From contig PBKU01000014.1 in NCBI GenBank assembly GCA_002722175.1, positions 1-57,734 on the forward strand: a stretch of DNA of 57,734 bases. Reading direction: 5' to 3'. Of this stretch, positions 18,753-26,537 are shown one piece after another. The number at the start of each line of letters is the position of its first letter. Position 1 is the stretch's first letter. The notes beneath the pieces are model-generated. The model was not told where the DNA came from, ran no database searches, and saw only the letters and a program-made list of their open reading frames with translations. The DNA comes from Magnetovibrio sp. (GTDB lineage: Bacteria > Pseudomonadota > Alphaproteobacteria > Rhodospirillales > Casp-alpha2). A program made the translations under genes and the position numbers.

Positions 18753-18975
18753 TCGGCTAATGCAGTTTTTTGTGAAAGTGGAAGTGGGGGATTTGAGCGA
18801 ATAAATTTAGAAAAAGACTTTCAATAGATTCTCCGCTGTCTCACAAAAATACTTCAAAGTCAATGAAGTGAAGCAAACAAAATTTTAACAAAAGTGCATT
18901 TAAAATTTGAAGTAAAATTCGTCAATAAATTTTGCACACTAGGGGTCAGAGATATATGTAAGCCAACAAGACCTA

Positions 18976-19914
18976 TTAGAAACTAAGAGTACCTTTTAAT
19001 GCCGTTAACACTTCCTCCACGCTAATATCACTTATGTTAGGTTTTTGAAGAACCCTTACATCTAGCCCTCTTGGCGCACAAAGGTTTGGGTTTGATGCGT
19101 TGGAATAAAGGACGACACTAGATATACCAATAGTGGCAGCAATGTGCATTGGTCCCGTGTCATTACCAACGGCGAAGCAAGCGTCGCGGGCGAGAACGCA
19201 TAATTGTGACAAATTAGTCTTTCCACACAAATTAACTGCTTTAGAACAGCTTTTTAGAAGCGGAGCAACCGTATCTATATCAGAGTTTGTTCCAACAATG
19301 ACTGAACAAATTTTTTTTGCTTTTAATGCCGTGACTAGTTGCCCAAAAAAGTTGGCGGGCCACCGTTTTGATGGCCGATGCCGAGCGCCGCCTGGAGCAA
19401 TTAAAGCGTAGTTTTTTGGCAGTTCAAATATTGATAGGTCGGCCTTTACCCAGGACAATTCGCTTAATGGGACGTTATTTATTCCGGTAATGGCAAGTTG
19501 TTCACTCTGTCGATCAACCGTATGCATTAAGTCACGTTGATTGTTAAAATGGGGGTGAGAGCAGTTCAGTGCGATACCGGACCATTCAGGACGCACTCCG
19601 GGGCGTAAAAGTTCAAAATAAAGCGAGCTTCTTGTTGATGTTTGAAGATCGTAAATTCTGCTGAATCTACCTTTTAGCATTTTTTTTCGAAGCAATAACC
19701 AGTTCTTAATGTCCCAAATTCGAGGTTTATTATCTATCCAAATTTCTTGAAACAAGCCAGATTCTATAGCGAGTGTTTCAAATGGGTCAGTTGTTAAGAG
19801 TGTAATGTGTGCTTTGGGGTGAAAACGACGAATCGCTAGGAATGGCCCGACGGCTTGAATAAAGTCACCAAGTGCTCCTAATTTAATTATCAGAATACGG
19901 GTGTTTTCGGCCAC
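18976..19914 (-). CDS. Glycosyltransferase family 9 (heptosyltransferase-like)
   Basis: A 312-aa GT-B enzyme that probably transfers a heptose or similar sugar to lipopolysaccharide core on the cytoplasmic face. The N-terminal ILIIKLGALGDFIQAVGPF is the GT9 acceptor-domain signature. The C-terminal ALIAPGGARHRPSKRWP and AVGNDTGPMHIAAT bind the nucleotide sugar. The start is a GTG at 19914; no better start lies nearby. It is 20 bp downstream of the GT4 gene on the same strand, so the two form an operon for surface glycan assembly. The exact sugar is not deducible. Confidence 0.9.
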   Translation of the reverse strand: MAENTRILIIKLGALGDFIQAVGPFLAIRRFHPKAHITLLTTDPFETLAIESGLFQEIWIDNKPRIWDIKNWLLLRKKMLKGRFSRIYDLQTSTRSSLYFELLRPGVRPEWSGIALNCSHPHFNNQRDLMHTVDRQSEQLAITGINNVPLSELSWVKADLSIFELPKNYALIAPGGARHRPSKRWPANFFGQLVTALKAKKICSVIVGTNSDIDTVAPLLKSCSKAVNLCGKTNLSQLCVLARDACFAVGNDTGPMHIAATIGISSVVLYSNASNPNLCAPRGLDVRVLQKPNISDISVEEVLTALKGTLSF

Positions 19915-19934
19915 TATGCATTACCATCATGTTA

Positions 19935-21098
19935 CTAAAGCAACTCATTATACACTCCTAGGGTAAGATCACACATCCGAGTTATGGAAAAATTATTTTG
20001 GATGTGTGTAATTGCCCTTTCAGCTAAATTGGATCTCTCTTCTATACTAATAGATAGTGCCCTTTGAATTGCTAAAGCTAAGGCAGTGGGATCGTTGGGT
20101 TCCACCAACCAACCAGTCATGCCTTCTAGAACAGTTTCTTTTGGCCCGCCATGATCGGTCGCTATTACGGGTCTCCCTAGTGCTTGGGCCTCAATTACAA
20201 CTCTACCAAACGCCTCGGGAGAAGTAGATGCGGAAACTACGACGTCAGTTAATTTGTATGCTGCAGGCATGTCTTCGCAGTGGTCAATAAAACGCACCAC
20301 ATTGTTTAGCTTGCGAGCCGCTACCAGAGCTTCCAACTCATTTCTATAGTCAGCCCGCCCCTGGTCGGCCCCCACTATTAAAGCAATCACATCGCTTCGT
20401 TGGAGTTTGCTAATAGCCTTAATAAAAACAGTTTGTCCTTTCCATCTAGTTAAGCGCCCTGGTAACATAATAATAGCTTTCCCATCGGGCAGGCGCCAAT
20501 CCTTTGCAAGGGAAACCACACGTTCTGCACTCACGTTGCTAGGGCTAAATTTCGTAATGTCAGTGCCCCTATGTATAACGCGAATTAGATCAACGGGAAC
20601 TCCATAATGTTGTCGCATATACCCGGCGATAAATTCTGAAATTGCAATTACACGTGCACCTCGGGTCATTATTTTGCTATAAGCGTGCTTCAGAAAATTG
20701 TTTGTTGAGTAAGTACCATGGAAAGTAGTAACAAATGGTATTCCAATTTTTTTTGATGCATAAAATGCACTCCAGGCAGGAGCTCGCGATCTTGCGTGAA
20801 TCAAGTTCACTTTTTCGTCCAATAACAAGCCAGCGATCTCACTAATATTTTTATAAATTTTCAGAGGGTTTTTAGAATGAACTGGCATAGTGACGTGTTT
20901 TGCTCCAATGCGCGCAAGGTCATGCACCATGTGCCCACCTGAAGAAGCAACTACAGCGCGACCCCCAGAATTCATAATTGCTTCCGCTATTTCAATAGTA
21001 CCCCTTTCTACACCCCCACCTTGCCCTAATGCGGGAAGCACTTGTAGTACTGTTGCCCCGGTATTAGTAATGTTGTTTTTTTGCATAAAATAATCCAT
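19935..21098 (-). CDS. Glycosyltransferase family 4
   Basis: A 387-aa GT-B retaining glycosyltransferase. The N-terminal QVLPALGQGGGVERG loop is typical of GT4 acceptor domains. The C-terminal donor domain has GRLTRWKGQ and the E-x7-E motif in SPEAFGRVVIEAQALGRP. Met1 (ATG at 21098) and Met5 (21086, beginning MQKKN) are both possible starts; neither has a clear Shine-Dalgarno sequence. It is followed 20 bp later by the GT9 gene. It probably adds a sugar to LPS or another envelope polysaccharide; donor and acceptor are unknown. Confidence 0.9.
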   Translation of the reverse strand: MDYFMQKNNITNTGATVLQVLPALGQGGGVERGTIEIAEAIMNSGGRAVVASSGGHMVHDLARIGAKHVTMPVHSKNPLKIYKNISEIAGLLLDEKVNLIHARSRAPAWSAFYASKKIGIPFVTTFHGTYSTNNFLKHAYSKIMTRGARVIAISEFIAGYMRQHYGVPVDLIRVIHRGTDITKFSPSNVSAERVVSLAKDWRLPDGKAIIMLPGRLTRWKGQTVFIKAISKLQRSDVIALIVGADQGRADYRNELEALVAARKLNNVVRFIDHCEDMPAAYKLTDVVVSASTSPEAFGRVVIEAQALGRPVIATDHGGPKETVLEGMTGWLVEPNDPTALALAIQRALSISIEERSNLAERAITHIQNNFSITRMCDLTLGVYNELL

Positions 21099-21140
21099 CT
21101 TGTTTGAGGAGCATTTTTTTATTGTCTTTCGGAAAGCACT

Positions 21141-21920
21141 ATGACCTCAAGAGATATAGAGAGTCCTTCCACAAAAGGTTACCTTAACCTTCCCGATGAC
21201 TCGACAATCACTTATCACAGAACTTACGGCAAGCCTCCCGGAGTTGTTTTTTTAACCGGTTTTAGGTCTGACATGCAAGGGAACAAGGCTCTAGCTGTAG
21301 AGAATTTTTGCAAAATAAATGGCCAAGCGTTTGTTCGATTTGATTATTTTGGTCATGGAGAATCCTCAGGAAAATTTGAACATGGGAGCATTAGTCGATG
21401 GTTAGAAGATACAATAACGGTTATTGATGAGCTGACTAAAGGGCCTCAAATATTGATTGGATCTAGTATGGGTGGTTGGTTGATGTTGCTGGCCGCTTTG
21501 CGGCGCAAAAAGCGGATTACAGGGCTTATTGGTATTGCTGCTGCGCCAGATTTCACTGAAGATTTAATTAAACCAAACCTTTCAGCAGACCAATTGCTAG
21601 ATGTGTGCAAACTCGGGTATTGTGAGGTGCCCAATGATTATGACGATGTGCCATATATAGTAACAAAAAAACTGCTTGAGGATGGGGAAAATCACCTTCT
21701 ATTAAGGAGTAAAATAAGCCTCAATATTCCACTCAGATTATTACATGGGATTCAGGATAGAGATGTTCCGTGGGAAACAGCTTTACGTATAATGGAGAAA
21801 TTTGATGGTGATGATATTGAAATTCACTATGCAAAGAATAGTGACCATAGCTTGTCAACGGATAGAGATCTAAAACGGATTTTTTCTACTCTAGAACGAT
21901 TGTTGAAGATTGAAAGTTAA
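21141..21920 (+). CDS. Alpha/beta hydrolase, ABHD10-like
   Basis: A 259-aa serine hydrolase without a signal peptide. The nucleophile elbow is GSSMGG with Ser109, the oxyanion-side segment is RFDYFGHGESSG (residues 67-78), the acid is in IQDRDVPW and the catalytic His in NSDHSLS. The pattern resembles the ABHD10/YqiA-like esterases found beside SDR and sugar genes in alphaproteobacteria. The substrate is unknown. It is divergent from the GT4 gene (42 bp) and its stop overlaps the stop of the convergent SDR gene by 4 bp. Confidence 0.86.
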   Translation: MTSRDIESPSTKGYLNLPDDSTITYHRTYGKPPGVVFLTGFRSDMQGNKALAVENFCKINGQAFVRFDYFGHGESSGKFEHGSISRWLEDTITVIDELTKGPQILIGSSMGGWLMLLAALRRKKRITGLIGIAAAPDFTEDLIKPNLSADQLLDVCKLGYCEVPNDYDDVPYIVTKKLLEDGENHLLLRSKISLNIPLRLLHGIQDRDVPWETALRIMEKFDGDDIEIHYAKNSDHSLSTDRDLKRIFSTLERLLKIES

Positions 21921-22831
21921 CTAAATGTTTTGGCGGAAATATCTGTCTTAAGAATTCCACGTAGGCCTTCTCTGAAAGTTGGGTATTTTAACTCCCACCC
22001 GAGGTCTTGCTTGATAAAAGTGTTGTCTATGGTTCGGTTGTCATTCCAAAAGCTTAGGGCCATTGGGGTCATCGTCTTTTGAGCCTCGGCCCAATCGATT
22101 AACGGAGGTACGGGAGCGTCTAGCAATTTACATGCAAAGGCAGTTACAGTTTCCGGAGCAGCCGGCTCATCGTCGCAGACGTTATAGATAACCCCAGGGT
22201 TTGGTTTATTTATCGATGCGGCTAATGCTGAAACAATATCATCCACATGTATTCGGGAAAAACGGTGGTTTTCTTTTCTGATGCGCTTATGGGTTTTAGC
22301 TCTTACTTGATCAAGTGCTGAGCGACCAGGGCCATAAATCCCTGGAAGACGAAAAATATGGAGGGGGGTATTATAAGCCTTATGGAGGTCACTCCAAGCA
22401 TGTTCCGCCTTTAATCTGCGTTTGCTTCTGTCAGAAGTGGGTGCTGGTGTTGACTTCTCATTCACTAGATTACCTCCAGTATTACCATATACCCCAGTTG
22501 TCGAAAGGTAACCTAACCATTTAATATTATTCATGTTTTTTAAATCATGTTGGTGTAAGTCTATCACTATATCGCCATTTTTTTCAGGTGGAATAGAAAC
22601 TAAAATATGGCTGGCCTGGGAAAAGGCATGATAATAGGAGCTTTCCATCTTGTCTCGATCGAAGAGATGAGCTGGGAAGCCGTGTGATTCAAGAGCCTTT
22701 ATTTTTTTTGGGGACCGTGAGGTGCCTGTTATAGACCAGTTTTTTTTTTCTAAAGCTTTTGCAAGGGCTAGTGCCGTATAACCAAATCCAAAACAAAATA
22801 AGCGTTTAGCAATATCAGGTGAGTTTTCCAT
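21917..22831 (-). CDS. NAD(P)-dependent SDR-family epimerase/dehydratase-like protein
   Basis: A 304-aa Rossmann-fold protein. The N-terminal FGFGYTALALAKAL (residues 14-27) is a GxGxxG-type nucleotide-binding motif. STTGVYGN and the RLPGIYGPGR segment are typical of atypical extended SDRs such as YeeZ. The usual catalytic Tyr-x3-Lys is not clear: the STTGVYG stretch is present but no canonical YxxxK follows, so activity is uncertain. An A10 tract near residue 28 (plus 22740-22749) reads in frame. It converges on the alpha/beta hydrolase gene with a 4-bp stop overlap. Confidence 0.82.
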   Translation of the reverse strand: MENSPDIAKRLFCFGFGYTALALAKALEKKNWSITGTSRSPKKIKALESHGFPAHLFDRDKMESSYYHAFSQASHILVSIPPEKNGDIVIDLHQHDLKNMNNIKWLGYLSTTGVYGNTGGNLVNEKSTPAPTSDRSKRRLKAEHAWSDLHKAYNTPLHIFRLPGIYGPGRSALDQVRAKTHKRIRKENHRFSRIHVDDIVSALAASINKPNPGVIYNVCDDEPAAPETVTAFACKLLDAPVPPLIDWAEAQKTMTPMALSFWNDNRTIDNTFIKQDLGWELKYPTFREGLRGILKTDISAKTFS

Positions 22832-22923
22832 GGGTTAAGTCATGCTTTATTAGACGTTTGAATTAGCAAGAGTGGGTTTTAAACTACTAAAAGAATTATT
22901 AATAATATTTGGAAATTATTATA

Positions 22924-23673
22924 ATGAAAATTGTTTTTATGCTTTTTCTGTTTGGAGTTTTGTTACACGGGGAAAAAACAGCATCTGAAGAATTGGGCGA
23001 AAGCACAGAATACCGGAAATGTATAGAGCTTGCGGAGAGCAAGCCACAGATTGGTCTTGAACGAGCAAAGTCCTGGATGGATTTAGGAGGTGGTGTGGTT
23101 GCAAATTATTGTGCTGCGATTTCACTTCTTAATATGGGGTTAGAACAGGATGCTGCGCTAAATCTAGAAAATGTAGCAGAACGACTTTATGACCATGAAA
23201 ATTTTAAGAGAAAAGTTTTAATCCAAGCGGGACACGCTTGGCTGTTAGCAAAAGACTATAAACGAGCATTTTCTATTTTTTCAAATGCCCTAAAACTATA
23301 TCCAGGTGATGCAAGTATTCTGCTCGATAGGGCCTATGCCCGAGGTATGGTTAATGATTATTCTGGAGCTGTTCTTGATCTAAATTTTTCTATAGCAATT
23401 AAACCTAGTGAGCCTCTGGGATATGTGTTGCGAGGTACCGCTTATCGATATTTAGACAAGATGATACTAGCCCGAAAAGATATCGAAAAAGCTTTAGAAC
23501 TTGACCCTAATTTTGTTGAAGCTCTTTTAGAGCGGGGAATCTTGAAGCGCTTGAGCAATGACAAAGATGGTGCCCGGCGAGATTGGGTTCGTGCAATTGA
23601 GTTGGCGCCAGATAGTGAAAGCGCTGCTGTTGCGAGGCAAAACCTGGTAATAATGGACTTGAGAGTTGAGTGA
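22924..23673 (+). CDS. Exported TPR-repeat protein
   Basis: A 249-aa protein with a signal peptide (MKIVFMLFLFGVLLHG at the N-terminus). Four to five tetratricopeptide repeats cover roughly residues 70-240, for example AHWLL-like AGHAWLLAKDYKRAF and ALELDPNFVEALLERG. TPR proteins hold other proteins together; the partner here is unknown. The frame opens at a TTG at 22909, but the ATG at 22924 begins a proper signal sequence and is preferred. It is 93 bp upstream of cobD on the same strand, without an obvious functional link. Confidence 0.8.
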   Translation: MKIVFMLFLFGVLLHGEKTASEELGESTEYRKCIELAESKPQIGLERAKSWMDLGGGVVANYCAAISLLNMGLEQDAALNLENVAERLYDHENFKRKVLIQAGHAWLLAKDYKRAFSIFSNALKLYPGDASILLDRAYARGMVNDYSGAVLDLNFSIAIKPSEPLGYVLRGTAYRYLDKMILARKDIEKALELDPNFVEALLERGILKRLSNDKDGARRDWVRAIELAPDSESAAVARQNLVIMDLRVE

Positions 23674-23766
23674 GGTAATTGCGATCAAAACTATAGTTTT
23701 TGGAAAACAGAATTGATGGTTTTTATAAACACAATAATATACAGTCTTAACCCCTAGAGTGCTCTG

Positions 23767-24771
23767 ATGGATTTTATACATTACTATGACCATGGTAAGG
23801 TCGGGTCGCTTTTGCTTTTTGTTGTTGCCATGGTGCTGGAAGCCTGTTTTTCAAACTTTCAATTTGTTTTTCGTTATTTTCGACATCCGATAGTTATTAT
23901 TGGGAACTTTATTAGTTTTCTTGACAACAAATTAAATAGGCTAAAACGGAGCGAAAGAGACCGCGCCATTCGTGGTTTTATAAGTGTTGTAATAGTAACG
24001 AGCGCAGCAATTAGCTTTGGATATGTAATAATGTGGCTTTCAGCAAACCATCTGTTTGGTTGGATTGTTGAATTATCGCTCTTGGTTATCCTTTTGGCAG
24101 GACGGGAATTATACAATGCCGTGAATGACGTAAGAAATGCTTTAGAAATTGGAGATATTGAAAAAAGTCGTTCAGCAGTGTCAGAGATTGTTGGTCGCGA
24201 TACAGCTCTCTTGGATCACTATGGTATTGGTCGCGCCGCAATTGAAAGCTTGGCGGAAAATTTTGCAGACGCGGTGATTGCCCCAACATTTTGGTACATG
24301 CTTTTCGGTTTTCCGGGGCTTTTAGTTTCTAAGGCAATTAACACAATGGACAGCATGATCGGTTACAAGACAGAAAAATACAAGGCTTTTGGAATGTCGG
24401 CTGCCCGTCTTGATGACATCCTTAACTTGATACCAGCTAGATTAGCAGGTGGCATAATAGTTCTGGCTGCTATATTCGTCCCTAAAGCAAACCCAATAAA
24501 AGCATTGTTCGCAATGTTAAGGGATGGTTCAAAACACCGTTCGCTTAATGCTGGGTGGCCAGAGGCAGCAATGGCCGGTGCCCTTGATATAGCTCTTGCT
24601 GGGCCCCGCCGTTATAGGTCGGGCAGAATTGAAGATAGCTGGATGGGAAATGGTAGCGCCCGTGTTACTACCTTAGATATTGCAAAAGCGCTCTATGTTT
24701 ATTTAATTGCATGTCTGATTAACTTGGGTCTCATCTTAGTGCTTATTATACTGATGGCAAATTTGCCATAA
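23767..24771 (+). CDS. cobD: Adenosylcobinamide-phosphate synthase (CobD/CbiB)
   Basis: Attaches the aminopropanol arm to adenosylcobyrate in vitamin B12 synthesis, at the inner membrane. The 334-aa length and four to five membrane segments match the family. Signature stretches are VNDVRNALEIGDIEKSR, IVGRDTALLDHYGIGRAAIESLAENFADAVIAP (with the conserved GRDT and ESLAEN) and NTMDSMIGYKTEKY. It stands apart from any other cobalamin gene in this window, and no cobalamin riboswitch fits in the 93 bp before it. Confidence 0.93.
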   Translation: MDFIHYYDHGKVGSLLLFVVAMVLEACFSNFQFVFRYFRHPIVIIGNFISFLDNKLNRLKRSERDRAIRGFISVVIVTSAAISFGYVIMWLSANHLFGWIVELSLLVILLAGRELYNAVNDVRNALEIGDIEKSRSAVSEIVGRDTALLDHYGIGRAAIESLAENFADAVIAPTFWYMLFGFPGLLVSKAINTMDSMIGYKTEKYKAFGMSAARLDDILNLIPARLAGGIIVLAAIFVPKANPIKALFAMLRDGSKHRSLNAGWPEAAMAGALDIALAGPRRYRSGRIEDSWMGNGSARVTTLDIAKALYVYLIACLINLGLILVLIILMANLP

Positions 24772-24838
24772 AAACAAAGCTTGTACATGAAGCTTGCTTC
24801 CCATCACCTCAACTAAAGGAGCCTTGATTTTATGTATC

Positions 24839-25603
24839 TTAAGTATCGTAGCCTGGATTTTGACGATCCAGTTTTCTCTTCAAAGCAGGCCATTCAGTAA
24901 CACCAATTGTTCGGTAGCCGTCGGGGCTGTTAGCTTTTATGTTGCGGTTAATGGTGATTCTTTGGACTTCATCATTTATAATTTTTTGTGCAGCACCAGA
25001 CTGTTGAAATGCAAGTTGGAACCGACAGGCTCGTTCAGCGCGATACATCCACATGAATGCTTCGGCAATCGATTCTCCCACCGTTAAAAGCCCATGATTT
25101 CTTAATATAAGAATATTTTTTTTGGCGAGATCTCTAAGCAAGCTTTTACATTCTGATTGATTAAAAGCAATCCCATTGTAGTCGTGATAACCAATATGAG
25201 CGATGACCGAAAGAGCCTGTTGGTTTAGAGGAAGCAAACCCATTTTTTGCGTAGCAATACCAAGTCCGGCCGTTGTATGGGTATGTATTATGCATTTGAT
25301 TTTTGATGATTTAGCGTGAATAGCTCCGTGAATGCTTAGACCCACTGGATTTATTTTGCAGTTGGAATCTGAAAGTTTTTGCCCTTCTTGGTCAACCTTA
25401 ATCAATGATGATGCTGTTATTTCATCAAACATCAACCCAAATGGATTTATTAAGAATTCTCCATTGGTGTTTGGTACACGGGCTGAAAGGTGTGTTGCAA
25501 GTAAATCTGACCATCCAAAAAGATCAACCAAGCGAAATGCAGCTGCCAAATCAACGCGTGTTTTCCATTCTTCTTCTGATACAGTTTTTTTATTTTTCAA
25601 CAT
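24839..25603 (-). CDS. Class II aldolase / adducin-domain protein
   Basis: A 254-aa class II aldolase-fold protein, zinc dependent in the family. Metal-binding histidines lie in IIHTHTTAGLG and in RNHGLLTVG; the N-terminal part has GWSDLLATHLSARV and INPFGLMFDEI. Bacterial relatives include fuculose-1-phosphate aldolase and proteins acting on sugar phosphates or decarboxylations; many alphaproteobacterial members are unassigned. No sugar kinase or isomerase adjoins it, so the substrate is unknown. It is 26 bp downstream of prmA on the same strand, so probably in the uvrD-prmA transcript. Confidence 0.85.
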   Translation of the reverse strand: MLKNKKTVSEEEWKTRVDLAAAFRLVDLFGWSDLLATHLSARVPNTNGEFLINPFGLMFDEITASSLIKVDQEGQKLSDSNCKINPVGLSIHGAIHAKSSKIKCIIHTHTTAGLGIATQKMGLLPLNQQALSVIAHIGYHDYNGIAFNQSECKSLLRDLAKKNILILRNHGLLTVGESIAEAFMWMYRAERACRFQLAFQQSGAAQKIINDEVQRITINRNIKANSPDGYRTIGVTEWPALKRKLDRQNPGYDT

Positions 25604-25629
25604 CTGGGGTAAATTAAATCCATTTTACC

Positions 25630-26537
25630 TTAAGTGTAATTTTGCAAATTCCGAGAATTTTTCAAGGCAATTACCATCCAGCCATCTCGGGTTTTTTTAT
25701 ATAAAACTTTTGTGTGCCTGCTGCAAAAAGCATTTAATAGCCGATTGCCATCTTTCGTCAAGAAACCAGAAACCACTATAATGCCCTGTGGCAATAGCTG
25801 GGTTAGTAGGGTTTGTGACATAGTTATAAGGGGAACAGTAAGAATATTTGCAACAATCAAGTCATAGGGGCCGTGATCTCTTGTTGATGACAGGGGATTG
25901 GTAGAACTGGGAATGGAACTAACTAGATGAGATACCCCATTCAGCTTTACATTATATGAGGTAACGCGAATAGCTTCAGGATCAATGTCAGCAGCAAAAA
26001 CCCTTGTTTTCCATAGCTTTGCCGCTGCGATGGATAATATGCCCGAACCACATCCTAGATCGAGAATGCGGGAAAAGTGTTTTTTTTTGCGAATCTGTCG
26101 AGAGCTAAAATACAAAGAGCCGTTGTTGGATGTTTGCCGGAGCCAAATGCGGTTCCTGCATTGAGACATATGTCGAAAATATTTTTATTTTTATTTTCAT
26201 TGAAGGCCTCTCCTTTAACTCGGAAACGACCAAGTTGGATAGGGCAAAAGGTTAAAACATGAGTTTTAAGCCAATCAGATGGGGTGAGAGTATCAATTGT
26301 CGGGCTTAGTTTGGGTGTAAAGTTTTTTAAAACAGTATGCAGGTGATGCTTTATGAGTACTAGGTCTGGCTTTTTTTCACTAAGGCCTTCGATGTTCCAA
26401 GTTTCTTTTTGTTCGTCCCGAAAAAGTGATATGCTTGCACAGTGGGGAGTGAGAATACTCTCAACTTCAGAAACACAAAACGATGGAACGTCCAATTTTA
26501 TTCGCCATACTTTTTTTGTTGATGTCTTATTTTTCAT
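25630..26537 (-). CDS. prmA: Ribosomal protein L11 methyltransferase, frame-broken at an A9 tract
   Basis: Trimethylates lysines of ribosomal protein L11. The gene is in two frames. The first (26537 down to the break) encodes the L11-recognition domain and AFGSGKHPTT. The second (to 25630) encodes the SAM site DLGCGSGILSIAAAKLW, the YDLIVANIL stretch and the C-terminus. They meet at an A9 tract, plus 26080-26088, after about residue 152. Ten A would join them as FAKKKHFSRILDLGCG, as in other PrmA, giving about 302 aa, normal length. The ATG overlaps the uvrD stop (ATGA). Either slippage adds an A, the gene is a fresh pseudogene, or a base was missed in sequencing. Confidence 0.9.
26080..26088 (-). 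other. A9 homopolymer at the prmA frame break
   Basis: Nine T on the plus strand (nine A in prmA). One added A restores a continuous PrmA frame. It is the same length and base as the tract that breaks thrS. Confidence 0.9.

Noticed and set aside
23674..23766. Cobalamin riboswitch before cobD
   Set aside because: Only 93 bp, no B12-box-like sequence.
24794..25087. 97-codon plus frame with a hydrophobic start
   Set aside because: Mostly antisense to the class II aldolase gene; signal-like start is chance from AT-rich DNA.
25332..25781. 149-codon plus frame
   Set aside because: Antisense to the aldolase and prmA genes; no recognisable domain.
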